In this document: positions 1-10,544 of the stretch, piece after piece | Layout of the letters: each line of letters starts with the position of its first letter | How positions within the stretch are numbered: the first letter of the stretch is position 1 | Origin: Gammaproteobacteria bacterium | Lineage (GTDB): Bacteria; Pseudomonadota; Gammaproteobacteria; Steroidobacterales; Steroidobacteraceae | Reading direction: 5' to 3' | Assembly: GCA_021323735.1 (NCBI GenBank) | Contig: JAJPKM010000045.1 | Span: 25,435 to 89,434, forward strand | DNA: 64,000 nt | Program-made: the position numbers and the translations under genes | Notes under the pieces: generated by a model | What the model saw: only the letters and a program-made list of their open reading frames with translations | Told to the model about the DNA's origin: nothing | Databases searched by the model: none

Positions 1-84
1 CTGCTGACCTTCATTCGTGCGAATTTCGGCAATGCCGCGAGCCCGGTGGATGCCGCCATGATCGCCAAGGCGCGCGCAAGATAG
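1..84 (+). CDS. Cytochrome c family protein, C-terminal fragment (5' end outside window)
   Basis: Only the last 27 codons are present, ending in TAG at 82-84. The residues (LLTFIRANFGNAAS, then SPVDAAMIAKARAR) match the usual C-terminal helix of small class I cytochrome c proteins, which carry a conserved L-x-Y/F-I-R-x-x-F-G-N pattern near the end. The heme-binding CxxCH lies upstream of the window, so the assignment rests on the tail alone. The stop codon overlaps the GTG start of the next gene by one base, implying a shared transcript. Confidence 0.5.
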   Translation: MLTFIRANFGNAASPVDAAMIAKARAR

Positions 85-520
85 TGGCGCAGACACCCAT
101 CCACGACTGGGTCGAACGCTGCCGCGCAGGCAGCTTGCCGGCGGCGATCGCCAAGCTGCCGTCAGGCTGGGTCATCATGGGCGAGCGCCAGGTATTGCCC
201 GGATATTGCCTATTGCTGCCCGATCCGGTGGTGCCGAACTTGAATGCGCTGGCGCCCGAGCCGCGTACTCGGTTTCTCCTCGACATGGCGCTGATCGGCG
301 ACGCGCTGTTGGCCATTACGGCGGCCGTGCGCATCAACTATGCGATCTACGGCAATGTCGATCCGGCGCTGCATGCGCATATCTTTCCGCGCGACGGCGC
401 CGAGCCCGAAGGAGTGCGCACCGCGCAACCTTGGGCTCTCGATTGGGCTGCGGCGCCGCGCTACTCCGATGAGCTGCACGGCGACTTCAAACGCCGGGTC
501 AGCCTGGAGCTTCGCAAGTA

Positions 521-533
<13 letters not shown>
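84..533 (+). CDS. HIT-like (histidine triad) family protein with a variant triad
   Basis: This 149-aa protein starts at a GTG that shares a base with the preceding TAG. Near residue 96 it has L-H-A-H-I-F-P-R, which resembles the HIT motif H-x-H-x-H but has Phe in place of the third His. An N-terminal stretch ([19 protein letters not shown]) matches the fold's substrate-side strands. HIT enzymes hydrolyse or transfer nucleotides, for example diadenosine polyphosphates. Loss of the third His leaves the activity uncertain, although the middle, normally nucleophilic His is kept. Its 3' end overlaps the convergent yyaL gene by 13 bp. Confidence 0.7.
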
Positions 534-2599
<2,066 letters not shown>

Positions 2600-2652
2600 C
2601 TTCTTATGCTCAGTCGGTTAGAATGGCGTTTACTATAGCCGAAGTACCTCCC

Positions 2653-3864
2653 ATGTCTGATCCCGTTAATGTGGCGCAATTGCCTGTTCTGCGCCTCAAG
2701 CGCAATGAAGATCGCCGCCTGCACGCCGGCCATCTTTGGATCTTCAGCAACGAGATCGATACCACTCAGTCGCCGCTGGTCAAGTTCAAGGCGGGCGAGC
2801 TGGTGCGGGTGCTGGCGCATAACGACCGCGCTTTAGGACTCGCCTACGTCAATCCCCAATCGCTGATCGCGGCACGGATGCTGGAGACCTGGACGATTCC
2901 GGATGCAAAATGGCTGGTCACGCGACTGAGCGTTGCCCTGCGGCTGCGAGAGCGCCTGTATCCCAAACCCTACTATCGTTTGGTCTATGGCGAGGCCGAC
3001 GGATTGCCCGGGCTGGTGATCGACCGCTACGGCTCAGCCTGCGTGGTGCAGATCGGTACCGCCGGCATGGAAGCGCTCAAACCCCGCATCCACGAAGCCT
3101 TGAGCCAGGTCTTGAAGTGCGAGGCGGTGCTGTTCAAGAACGATAGTTCGGCGCGCGAGCTGGAGGGCCTGCCGAGCTATGTCGAGACCGCGCTGGGAAG
3201 TTTCGACCGGCCGGCTCTGGTCATCGAGGATGGCCTTGAATTCGACGCGCCCTTGGCCGAGGGCCAAAAGACCGGCTGGTTCTTCGATCAGGCCGCGAAC
3301 CGGCGTACGCTGTCCCGCTATGTGCGCAAGGGTGCGCGCGTACTCGATGTATTCAGCTATGTGGGCGCCTGGGGCGTGCGCGCGGCGCGTGGCGGCGCAC
3401 GCGAGGTGACCTGCGTGGACAGCTCCGCGGCCGCGCTGGAACTGGCGGCGGCCAATGCTGAGCGCAATGGTCACAAGATTATCGCTCGCAAGGGCGACGC
3501 GTTCGACGTCCTCGAAGATCTCGCCAAGCAAGGCGAACGCTTCGACGTGGTCGTGATCGATCCACCGGCGTTCGCCAAGCGCAAGAAGGATTTGCCCAAG
3601 GCATTGGCCGCTTACAAGCGCCTCAATAAGCTTGCCATTCAAGCGCTCGCGGATGATGGCATTCTGGTGTCGTGCTCCTGCTCCTTCCACGTGAGCGCGG
3701 AGGACTTGCAGGAGGCAATCGCCAAGGCAGCGCGCGGTGCCGGCCGGCATCTGCAAATCCTCGAAATGGGCGGCCAGGCACCCGATCATCCTGTGCACCC
3801 TGCTATTCCGGAGACCCGCTATCTCAAAGCCTATTTCTGTCGGGTCAATGACGGTTTAAAGTAG
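2653..3864 (+). CDS. rlmI: Class I SAM-dependent 23S rRNA methyltransferase (RlmI-like)
   Basis: About 403 aa from the ATG at 2653; an in-frame ATG at 2623 would add ten residues with no homology value, and neither start has a strong Shine-Dalgarno. An N-terminal PUA-like region (RLHAGHLWIFSNEID) precedes a Rossmann methyltransferase domain with GARVLDVFSYVGAWG (motif I) and VVIDPPAFAKRKKD (the NPP-like motif). This layout is that of RlmI, which makes m5C1962 in 23S rRNA. Conserved cysteines (SCSCSFHVS) lie near the C-terminus. It is followed after 5 bp by lgt on the same strand. Confidence 0.88.
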   Translation: MSDPVNVAQLPVLRLKRNEDRRLHAGHLWIFSNEIDTTQSPLVKFKAGELVRVLAHNDRALGLAYVNPQSLIAARMLETWTIPDAKWLVTRLSVALRLRERLYPKPYYRLVYGEADGLPGLVIDRYGSACVVQIGTAGMEALKPRIHEALSQVLKCEAVLFKNDSSARELEGLPSYVETALGSFDRPALVIEDGLEFDAPLAEGQKTGWFFDQAANRRTLSRYVRKGARVLDVFSYVGAWGVRAARGGAREVTCVDSSAAALELAAANAERNGHKIIARKGDAFDVLEDLAKQGERFDVVVIDPPAFAKRKKDLPKALAAYKRLNKLAIQALADDGILVSCSCSFHVSAEDLQEAIAKAARGAGRHLQILEMGGQAPDHPVHPAIPETRYLKAYFCRVNDGLK

Positions 3865-3869
3865 CCACC

Positions 3870-4688
3870 ATGATCACGTATCCGCACATCAATCCCATCG
3901 CCCTGTCCCTAGGACCCGTCCGCGTCCATTGGTATGGAATCATGTACCTGATCGGCTTCGTGGGGGCATGGTGGTTGGCACGACGTCGTGCACGCCGGCC
4001 CGGTTCGACTTGGGTTCCGCTCGAAATCGACGACCTCATTTTCTACTGCGCGCTCGGCGTCATATTGGGCGGGCGTTTGGGCTGGTGCTTAGTCTATGGA
4101 CGCGATGTCGTTGCCGAAAACTGGCTGAACATCTTCCACATCTGGGACGGCGGCATGTCGTTTCACGGTGGCATGACCGGCGTGCTGGTCGCGGGCATCA
4201 TATTTGCCCGCCTCAAGCACAAGAATGCGGCGGATGTGCTGGATTTCATCGCGCCGTTGCCGGGTATGGGTTTGTTCTTCGGCCGCCTGGGCAATTTCAT
4301 CAACGGTGAACTGTGGGGCAAGCCCACCGACTTGCCCTGGGGCTTCGGTGTGCCGGATGCGCAGGGCGTGCTGATTTCCCGGCACCCCTCGCAACTGTAC
4401 GAGGCCACGCTCGAGGGGCTGGTGCTGTTCCTCGTGCTGTTGTGGTTCACGGCCACGCCGCGGCCGCGTTTGGCACCCACGGGTTTGTTTCTGGTGCTTT
4501 ACGGTTGTGGGCGGTTCGTGGTGGAGTGGGTACGGCTGCCGGATGCGAATATCGGCTATCTGGCCGGCAACTGGTTGACCATGGGGATGCTGCTTACCAC
4601 GCCGATGATATTGATCGGCGCCGGACTCTTGGCTTACGCCTATCGCCGCAACACGCCCACCGGCAACCTGGCGGCAGCGCAGGCGTAA
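3870..4688 (+). CDS. lgt: Prolipoprotein diacylglyceryl transferase
   Basis: A 272-aa inner-membrane enzyme with about seven hydrophobic segments. It transfers diacylglycerol from phosphatidylglycerol to the lipobox Cys of prolipoproteins. The signature [13 protein letters not shown] lies around residues 136-148, and the conserved H-G-G-M ([10 protein letters not shown]) precedes it. The end overlaps the thyA start as TAATG, the common gammaproteobacterial lgt-thyA arrangement. Several lipoproteins in this window (RlpA, LolB, the TPR protein) would be its substrates. Confidence 0.95.
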   Translation: MITYPHINPIALSLGPVRVHWYGIMYLIGFVGAWWLARRRARRPGSTWVPLEIDDLIFYCALGVILGGRLGWCLVYGRDVVAENWLNIFHIWDGGMSFHGGMTGVLVAGIIFARLKHKNAADVLDFIAPLPGMGLFFGRLGNFINGELWGKPTDLPWGFGVPDAQGVLISRHPSQLYEATLEGLVLFLVLLWFTATPRPRLAPTGLFLVLYGCGRFVVEWVRLPDANIGYLAGNWLTMGMLLTTPMILIGAGLLAYAYRRNTPTGNLAAAQA

Positions 4689-5482
4689 TGCGCCAGTATC
4701 TCGATTTCCTGCGCCACATCCGTGAGCACGGCGCGACGAAGAGCGACCGCACCGGTACGGGTACCTCGAGCGTGTTCGGCTATCAGATGCGCTTCGATCT
4801 GCGGCAGGGATTTCCGCTGGTGACCACCAAGAAGCTGCACCTGCGCTCCATCATTTACGAGCTGCTGTGGTTTCTGCGCGGTGACACCAACCTCAAGTAT
4901 CTGCACGAGCACGGCGTCAGCATCTGGGACGAGTGGGCCGACGAGAACGGTGAGCTGGGACCTGTCTACGGCAGGCAATGGCGTTCCTGGCCCACCGGCG
5001 ACGGACGCCATATCGACCAGATCTCGCAGGTGATCGAGGCGCTCAAGAATAATCCCGATTCGCGCCGCATTCTGGTGAGTGCGTGGAACGTGGGCGAATT
5101 GGACCGCATGGCGCTGCTGCCCTGCCACGCCCTGTTCCAGTTCTACGTGGCGGACGGACGGCTGTCCTGTCAGCTGTACCAGCGCAGCGCCGATGCGTTG
5201 CTGGGCGTTCCCTTCAATATCGCCTCCTATGCGCTGCTGACGCACATGATTGCCCAGCAGTGCGGCTTCGAAGTCGGCGACTTCGTGTGGACCGGCGGAG
5301 ATTGTCATTTGTATTCGAACCATTTGGAGCAAGCCGATTTGCAGCTCTCTCGCACGCCCTTCCCCCTTCCGCAGCTGAAGATATTGCGCAAGCCGCCGAG
5401 CTTGTTCGACTACGCCTTCGAAGACTTCGAGATCCTCGATTACAGGCACCATGCCGCGATAAAAGCGCCGATCGCAGTATGA
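4688..5482 (+). CDS. thyA: Thymidylate synthase
   Basis: A 264-aa enzyme, the same length as E. coli ThyA, that methylates dUMP to dTMP using methylene-tetrahydrofolate. The catalytic Cys lies in [12 protein letters not shown], with the substrate-binding [13 protein letters not shown] upstream and [12 protein letters not shown] downstream. The start at 4688 overlaps the lgt stop. A longer in-frame opening upstream lies inside lgt and is not coding. The stop overlaps the next start as ATGA. Dihydrofolate reductase, which recycles its folate product, is encoded at 10.5 kb. Confidence 0.97.
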   Translation: MRQYLDFLRHIREHGATKSDRTGTGTSSVFGYQMRFDLRQGFPLVTTKKLHLRSIIYELLWFLRGDTNLKYLHEHGVSIWDEWADENGELGPVYGRQWRSWPTGDGRHIDQISQVIEALKNNPDSRRILVSAWNVGELDRMALLPCHALFQFYVADGRLSCQLYQRSADALLGVPFNIASYALLTHMIAQQCGFEVGDFVWTGGDCHLYSNHLEQADLQLSRTPFPLPQLKILRKPPSLFDYAFEDFEILDYRHHAAIKAPIAV

Positions 5483-6165
5483 GCCGCGCGACTTTGCATC
5501 GAAAACCTCTGATCGAGGTGCGTCACTCGCGCATCCATGGTTATGGCGTATTTGCTTTGCGCAGGATCCGCAAAGGCACCACCGTCATCGAATATCTCGG
5601 CGACCGTGTGAGCCATTCCTGTGCGGACGAGCGGTATGCGGACAAGGACCCGAAGGATGGTCATACCTTCCTCTTCACCGTGGATGCGAGGACCGTGATC
5701 GACGCCGGTGTCAACGGCAATGAAGCGCGCTTCGTGAATCACGGCTGCGATCCCAATTGCCATACCGTCAATACGAACCGGCGTATTTTCATCGAGGCGC
5801 TGCGCACCATACAGCCCGGCGAGGAATTGGCGTACGACTATCAAATCGGGCGCGACGATGACGATCCTAAGGATGTGGACGTCATATTCGCCTGCCGCTG
5901 CGGAGCCCGGGATTGCCGTGGCTCGATGCTGGAGGCGCCTAAAGTGAAGCGCCCCTCCAAACCCAAGCGCAAATCCAGCGTCCGCAGCAAGCCGAGCAAG
6001 ACAACATCCAGCGCTCGCAACAGGCCGGGCAGCCGCGGCAAATCGCGCAAGACAACATCCAGCGCCCGCAGCGGGCCGGGCAGCCGCAGCGAATCCAGTA
6101 CCCGGAGTAAATCGAAACGCCGGCGGTCGCTCGAGCGCAAAGACGCCCGCAAACAGGCGCGGTGA
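5479..6165 (+). CDS. SET-domain protein methyltransferase with a basic histone-H1-like tail
   Basis: A 228-aa protein. Residues about 10-125 form a SET domain: [11 protein letters not shown] at the start, the pseudoknot motif [11 protein letters not shown] at 84-94, and GEELAYDY at 114-121. A post-SET zinc cluster with C139, C141 and C146 ([10 protein letters not shown]) follows. SET enzymes methylate lysines on proteins. Residues 154-228 are almost entirely Lys, Arg, Ser, Pro and Thr, with two tandem 17-residue units, and resemble histone H1-like tails that bind nucleic acid. It overlaps both neighbours by 4 bp (ATGA and GTGA), so it is translationally coupled to thyA and to the oxygenase. 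The target is unknown; DNA-bound or ribosomal proteins are plausible. Confidence 0.88.
   Translation: MSRATLHRKPLIEVRHSRIHGYGVFALRRIRKGTTVIEYLGDRVSHSCADERYADKDPKDGHTFLFTVDARTVIDAGVNGNEARFVNHGCDPNCHTVNTNRRIFIEALRTIQPGEELAYDYQIGRDDDDPKDVDVIFACRCGARDCRGSMLEAPKVKRPSKPKRKSSVRSKPSKTTSSARNRPGSRGKSRKTTSSARSGPGSRSESSTRSKSKRRRSLERKDARKQAR
5998..6096 (+). repeat. Tandem 51-bp coding repeat in the SET protein tail
   Basis: Two adjacent near-identical units begin at 5998 and 6049. They encode [17 protein letters not shown] and [17 protein letters not shown] (residues 174-190 and 191-207). The period is 51 bp, or 17 codons, so copy-number changes keep the frame. Such repeats allow rapid change in length of the basic tail. 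Confidence 0.8.
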
Positions 6166-6743
6166 GCACGAGCGCCGAATTGGTGTCGGCCGGGATCTCG
6201 ATTCGAGACCGGTTCATCGCTCTTAACCAGATTCACGCCTTGCGGCAGTGTGCGCAGGCGCGTGAGGCGCGCGGAGACTTTGCGCCGGCTCGCGTCGGCG
6301 GCGGGGCCGGCGTGCAGCGCCGAGAGGATATCCGCGGCGACTTTACCTGCTGGTTGCGCGAACCGTTTTACCCCGCAGAACAGCGCTTGCTGGAGCAATT
6401 GGAGCAGCTGCGCCTGGAGTTGAACCGCGAAGCCTACCTCGGACTATTCGAGCTGGAGTCGCACTACGCACGCTACCCGCCGGGCGCCGGCTATGCACGC
6501 CACGTCGACCAGATACGGCAGAACGCCGCGCGCAAGGTGTCGATGGTGCTGTACTTGAATGTCGACTGGGCGCCGGATGACGGAGGCGCACTACGCTTGT
6601 ACGAGTCGGATGCCCGGACTTTGGATGTCGAACCCCTTGGCGGACGCCTGGTGTGCTTTCTGACACCCGGTCGCGAACATGAAGTACTGGCCGCGCGGCG
6701 CGAGCGTCTCAGCATCAGCGGCTGGTTTCGCGGGCGCGAGTAG
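6162..6743 (+). CDS. 2-oxoglutarate/Fe(II)-dependent oxygenase (prolyl-hydroxylase type)
   Basis: A 193-aa protein starting at GTG in a GTGA overlap with the SET gene. The double-stranded beta-helix residues are visible: H114 and D116 in GYARHVDQ, the distal H173 in REHEV, and R182 before LSISGWF, which would bind 2-oxoglutarate. The SISGWF ending and spacing resemble the EGL-9/SM-20 and Tpa1/Ofd1-type prolyl hydroxylase group. It probably hydroxylates a protein side chain in the cytosol. Coupling to a SET methyltransferase suggests two modifications of the same or related targets, which is inference. Confidence 0.85.
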   Translation: MSTSAELVSAGISIRDRFIALNQIHALRQCAQAREARGDFAPARVGGGAGVQRREDIRGDFTCWLREPFYPAEQRLLEQLEQLRLELNREAYLGLFELESHYARYPPGAGYARHVDQIRQNAARKVSMVLYLNVDWAPDDGGALRLYESDARTLDVEPLGGRLVCFLTPGREHEVLAARRERLSISGWFRGRE

Positions 6744-6750
6744 CCCGCCG

Positions 6751-7779
6751 CTACCCGCGCGCCGGATTCGCCGCATCGCGGAGCAGGGTGCGCCAGGTAC
6801 TCAGAAGCTCCGCGGTGGGGGCGGCGGTGAGAACGATTTCGATCCGGCTGTCGCGTCGAAATGCGCTGTCCTCGCCGGCGAGGCCGCGACCTTGGAAATT
6901 CACCAGCCAGGAAGGGCCGGGTCCGGTGCGAAACACGCCCTTCATGCGGCGCAGCCAGCCCTGATCGGCCTCCAGGATCCAGGAGAGCCGCGGCTCCAGG
7001 ATGGCGCGCGCGAACACCAATTCACGGGGCAGCATCCATTGCACCGCCCAGTATCCCAGCGCCTGCAGTTGGGTTTCCGTGCCGATCAGGCCGCCGATGT
7101 CGAATGCGCACGACACCGGGAGAGCTGCCGACTCGGGCTTGGGGACCAGCGAGAAGCGGGGTGCGCGATCGAATTTGCGCAGCGCCGCCTCGGGCAATTC
7201 CCCGTGACTGCAACTGCCCAGAAAGGATTTGGCAGGATATTGTGCGGCGGCGATGTCGTCGAATGCCTGGCGCTGCGCCGGGTTCGCCAAATCCGGTTTG
7301 GATAACAGCAAGGCATCGGCGGACTGGATCTGCGACCATTCATTGGCAGGCCGCGCCGCGAGCAGGTGCGCCGCGTCCTGGCTGTCCACCAGGCATACGA
7401 CGCTGTCGAGTTCCAAGGCTTTCTGGGATTCGTAAATCGCCAGCGTATCGACGATGTCCGCGGCATGGCCTGCTCCGCTCGGTTCGATGAGCAATCGAGC
7501 GGGTCTCAAGTGCCGCAGTATGTCGCGCAGCTGCTTGCCGAATTCGAGCTCGCCGACACAGCACATGCAGCCGCCCGCCACCAAACGCACGTCGTAGTTG
7601 CCGCGGGCAGACTGCGCGACGTTGAGCGCATCGATCCCGGCGTCGGTGAACTCGTTGAGAATGACCACCCACATCTCGTCCGCCGGCTTGTGCGCCATGA
7701 GCCGGCGGATGGCGGTGGTTTTGCCGCTTCCAAAACTACCCGTGATGACATGCGCTCGCGTCAGATCGGTCATGGCCAC
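6751..7779 (-). CDS. CobW/YjiA-family GTP-binding metallochaperone-like protein
   Basis: A 342-aa G3E GTPase. A Walker A motif GSFGSGKT is at about residues 14-21 and the family-defining metal-binding GGCMCC at 69-74. A C-terminal CobW_C-like region follows. Members insert or traffic Zn, Co or other metals at GTP expense. Start codons at 7779 (MAMTDL) and 7773 are both possible. It is convergent with the oxygenase gene, separated by 7 bp. No Zur-type box was recognised, so the metal cannot be named. Confidence 0.88.
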   Translation of the reverse strand: MAMTDLTRAHVITGSFGSGKTTAIRRLMAHKPADEMWVVILNEFTDAGIDALNVAQSARGNYDVRLVAGGCMCCVGELEFGKQLRDILRHLRPARLLIEPSGAGHAADIVDTLAIYESQKALELDSVVCLVDSQDAAHLLAARPANEWSQIQSADALLLSKPDLANPAQRQAFDDIAAAQYPAKSFLGSCSHGELPEAALRKFDRAPRFSLVPKPESAALPVSCAFDIGGLIGTETQLQALGYWAVQWMLPRELVFARAILEPRLSWILEADQGWLRRMKGVFRTGPGPSWLVNFQGRGLAGEDSAFRRDSRIEIVLTAAPTAELLSTWRTLLRDAANPARG

Positions 7780-7807
7780 TGCTGAGCGAACGCCTTGACA
7801 GCCGCCG

Positions 7808-8740
7808 TCATGCCGCTCTGACGGAGAGCTTTGAGTGCCGACGCGGACGTTGGCCCATGTGTCCGCGTATCCCGTGCCACCAGCCCTGCGCGACCGCCGC
7901 GATCTTGCGGATCTTCATCTCTTCATACAAGACGATACGCTTGCACAGGCGCACGCAGCGCCCGAAACTCTTCAATGCCCACAACCCCATGGCATAGTGG
8001 CCGTATTCGCGCAGCATCACGGTGTCGTTGCGCGCGATGTAGTAGCGCCGATCGGCAGCATGGTTGAAAGTCCACTTGTCGAGCCACAACAGCCGGTGGT
8101 GGGTGATTGCCCCGATGGAGTGCGACATGAGTGGCTTTCGCGTCCTGATCACTCGATAACCCTTGGCGCGCGCTCGAAAGCAATACTCGGTATCCACATA
8201 GTCGATGAAGAAGTCTTCCCTGAACTCCCCTATGGCCGCATGCGTCCGCAGCGTGATCAAGGAGCCTGAGGTGATGACCGATTCCGCTTCCTCCCAACCG
8301 CCGCTCTCCTCGGGCGATGGAGCCGTTGTCTTGTCGCCGGTGCGGAAACCCGCGCCAATCACGGCCAGTCGATCTCGCTCAGGGTATGCCGCGCGAACTG
8401 CGATCAAGGTCTGCACCATGTCATCATCGATGCAGCTGTCTTGATCCAGCAGCAGGACGCATTTGAATCCAAGGGTGACGGCACGCTGGATGCCGAGGTT
8501 CAGCGCGCGTGCAATACCCAAGTTGTCCAAGTTCAGCACGAGCGTGATGGAAGGGCTCGCGGCCAACTCTTGCAGCATCTTGATCTCGGCTTCGTCCGAG
8601 CCATTGTCTACGATCACTAAACGGCCCACCTGCGGCAGAATGCGATTGAATCGCAAACCGAAGTCTGCGTCCGGGTGATATGTGACCGCGACTGCACATA
8701 CTTCTTTTCCGCTGGTTAGCTGGTCCGACTCGAATTTCAT
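7808..8740 (-). CDS. Family 2 glycosyltransferase (rhamnosyltransferase-like)
   Basis: A 310-aa GT-A fold enzyme. The ATG at 8740 is chosen because a good Shine-Dalgarno (GGGGAAATAGG) precedes it; an upstream in-frame ATG at 8839 only adds non-homologous sequence. Visible motifs are VCAVAVTYHPDADFG, LVIVDNGSDE, and a metal-binding LLLDQDSCIDDDM. The later FFIDYVDTEYCFRARAKGY is typical of rhamnosyltransferases of the WbbL/RfbF type that act in LPS or exopolysaccharide assembly. No other surface-polysaccharide gene lies beside it, so its product is unknown. Confidence 0.85.
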   Translation of the reverse strand: MKFESDQLTSGKEVCAVAVTYHPDADFGLRFNRILPQVGRLVIVDNGSDEAEIKMLQELAASPSITLVLNLDNLGIARALNLGIQRAVTLGFKCVLLLDQDSCIDDDMVQTLIAVRAAYPERDRLAVIGAGFRTGDKTTAPSPEESGGWEEAESVITSGSLITLRTHAAIGEFREDFFIDYVDTEYCFRARAKGYRVIRTRKPLMSHSIGAITHHRLLWLDKWTFNHAADRRYYIARNDTVMLREYGHYAMGLWALKSFGRCVRLCKRIVLYEEMKIRKIAAVAQGWWHGIRGHMGQRPRRHSKLSVRAA

Positions 8741-8975
8741 CCTATTTCCCCGCGAGAAACGCCGGACTTCAGGCCGGCGAGGGATAACGACACACGTAAC
8801 CCCGCGTGGCTCCCGCAATTCTGGCTCACGTTGCGCCAACTTTGTGCGGCTTATTCCTCCGCTGCCCGCGAAACAGGCGTGCGACGGCCTTGTGAGCCCC
8901 CTGGCGGCATTTCAGCCATTTGAGCGCCTGGCATGAATGTTGCTACGCAGGGATGATGTATCATAGCTTTTCTGT
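8741..8975. promoter_or_regulatory. Divergent intergenic region between the glycosyltransferase and a LysR gene
   Basis: These 235 bp separate two divergent genes. A small inverted repeat (ATGAT, 2-bp gap, ATCAT at 8954-8965) lies just upstream of the LysR start and could be its autoregulatory site or part of the -10 region. A short hairpin (GCCGG and CCGGC arms, 8761-8778) lies ahead of the glycosyltransferase. No further gene is seen. Confidence 0.35.
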
Positions 8976-9857
8976 ATGCGCCTGCCGTCGCTCAAATTCT
9001 TAAAGACCTTTCAGGTCGCGGCCAGGCTGCAAAGCTTCAAGGCCGCGGCCGAGGAGCTGTTCGTCACGCCGTCGGCGATCAGCCACCAAATCAAGGCGCT
9101 CGAAGAGCAACTCGGGGTGAGTTTGTTCCAGCGGGGTGTGCGTGCACTGACGCTCACGGATGCCGGTGCCAATTATCTGGAGCACATCAACGATATTTTC
9201 TCGAAGCTGGAATCGGTCACGGAGCAGCTCCAGGTCCGCTACGGCCGCACCATCATTCGGTTGAACGTGCCCTCGTTCTTTGCCAACGAACTGCTGTTGC
9301 CGAGGCTGGCCTCGTTCTCGCAGGCGCGCGAGGAAACCGACATCCGCATCGAAACCACCTTTTCCGCACCTAAGACCCATCCCCCGGAAGCGGACCTGTC
9401 CATCGTCGTGGGCGCCGGTCCCTGGGATGGACTCATCGTCCATGAATTGTTCGCGCAGAATTTCATAGCCGCCTGTTCACCCGCGTTCCTGCTCGACAAT
9501 CGCATCGACTCCTACCGCGATCTGAATGGCAAAACTCTGCTGCTGCATGAAGAACGCCGCGAGGCATGGGAACGATGGGCCGCGGGGTTGGGAATCGAAC
9601 CCATCAAGCCCAACCGATTGGTGCGCCTCGACACCATGTCGGCGGTGGTGCGCGCCGCCGAACAGGGCGTCGGAGTCGCCCTGGTCCCCTCGCGCCTGAG
9701 CGCCGATCGCTTCAACGCCGGCGGGCTGGTGAAGCTGTTTGATGCGGAATTAACCACCAACGAGAGCTACTTCCTGCTGCATCGGCCCGAAGACAGAGCC
9801 CGCGAGGATCTGCAGGAGTTGACGCGCTGGATTTTGAGCGAGTGCCGCGTCGCGTAG
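8976..9857 (+). CDS. LysR-family transcriptional regulator (GcvA-like)
   Basis: A 293-aa LTTR. The N-terminal winged helix-turn-helix is clear (FLKTFQVAARLQSFKAAAEE, then LFVTPSAISHQIKALEEQLG). The effector-binding domain covers residues about 90-290. The opening MRLPSLKFLKTFQVAA is typical of the GcvA/AmpR subgroup, which often controls amino-acid or beta-lactam responses. No obvious target operon is adjacent. The gene is followed in the same frame by a broken acetyltransferase fragment, so a former partner gene may have been lost. Confidence 0.88.
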   Translation: MRLPSLKFLKTFQVAARLQSFKAAAEELFVTPSAISHQIKALEEQLGVSLFQRGVRALTLTDAGANYLEHINDIFSKLESVTEQLQVRYGRTIIRLNVPSFFANELLLPRLASFSQAREETDIRIETTFSAPKTHPPEADLSIVVGAGPWDGLIVHELFAQNFIAACSPAFLLDNRIDSYRDLNGKTLLLHEERREAWERWAAGLGIEPIKPNRLVRLDTMSAVVRAAEQGVGVALVPSRLSADRFNAGGLVKLFDAELTTNESYFLLHRPEDRAREDLQELTRWILSECRVA

Positions 9858-10007
9858 GGGGCGAGAATCGCGGGCTCCACGCGGGTCTACTGGCAAACGC
9901 TCGAGTCGAACAAGGCGGCGCGCCGCCTGTATGACAGCATCAGTGAGCATGCCGGATTCATCGTCTACCGCATGAATATCGCCCCGTTTCACGCTGCGAA
10001 CACATGA
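9858..10007 (+). pseudogene. GNAT acetyltransferase C-terminal remnant
   Basis: Directly after the LysR TAG, and in the same frame, about 50 codons run to a TGA at 10005-10007. They include RVYWQTLESNKAARRLYD and AGFIVYRMNI. This is the classic C-terminal block of GNAT N-acetyltransferases (W-x-T-x-x-x-N-x-x-A-x-x-L-Y-D followed by G-F-x-x-Y). The acetyl-CoA-binding part and a start codon are absent, so it reads as a decayed fragment left by a deletion that ended at the LysR stop. Confidence 0.7.
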
Positions 10008-10080
10008 GGTAAATCGCTCGATATTGGAATATTTCTCGTTTGTCGCGTACGCCGGCGCGGCATACCCTTGCTTCGGGAGT

Positions 10081-10106
10081 TGGTATTTTCTATCGAAGGA
10101 ATACCA
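10081..10106 (+). promoter_or_regulatory. 5' UTR hairpin with a Shine-Dalgarno in its loop
   Basis: Perfect 7-bp arms TGGTATT (10081-10087) and AATACCA (10100-10106) enclose a 12-nt loop whose 3' part carries the GAAGG ribosome-binding site of the small secreted protein starting at 10109. The closing arm lies directly against the start codon. This could modulate translation initiation, for example by temperature or protein binding. Confidence 0.45.
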
Positions 10107-10108
10107 TC

Positions 10109-10456
10109 ATGACCATTCGCAAACTTCTGTTGGCGGCCGCATCGATCGTCGCGATCGCTCCCGCCGTCTCCCACGCTTCCGAGGAAAATGCCGCATTGAA
10201 GGCCTGCGCTCAGGCGTTCGCCACCAGTCTCGCCTCCGCATCGGGCACGCCCACATTCAAAGTGAAGTATCACACCGAAGCGGCCACGGCGCTGGACGAC
10301 TACTACCGGGCCCATGAATACACCTTCAACCTGCAGGCGCATGACCCGAAGACGGGGTCGACGCTGGCGCATGCCACGTGTTCGGTCGATGCCAGCGGTG
10401 CCGTCGTTGCGTTGACGGCCACGGACAGCACGCCCGCGCTCGCGGCGCGATTCTAG
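10109..10456 (+). CDS. Small exported hypothetical protein
   Basis: A 115-aa protein starting at ATG 10109 behind GAAGGA. The first 23 residues (MTIRKLLLAAASIVAIAPA, then VSHAS) form a signal peptide with an Ala-X-Ala-like cleavage site, so it is probably periplasmic. The mature part is about 92 residues with two Cys (KACAQAF and ATCSVD) that could form a disulfide, and a repetitive Ala/Thr-rich beta-like ending. No known domain is recognised. The gene stands alone between the GNAT remnant and folA. Confidence 0.7.
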   Translation: MTIRKLLLAAASIVAIAPAVSHASEENAALKACAQAFATSLASASGTPTFKVKYHTEAATALDDYYRAHEYTFNLQAHDPKTGSTLAHATCSVDASGAVVALTATDSTPALAARF

Positions 10457-10544
10457 AGGCGCGAGTCTCAAGAGGACAGGGGCCACCGCTGGCGAGTTGT
10501 TCGTGGCGAGCGTATAAGTCCGTTTTTCAATTCAGGGACTACGG

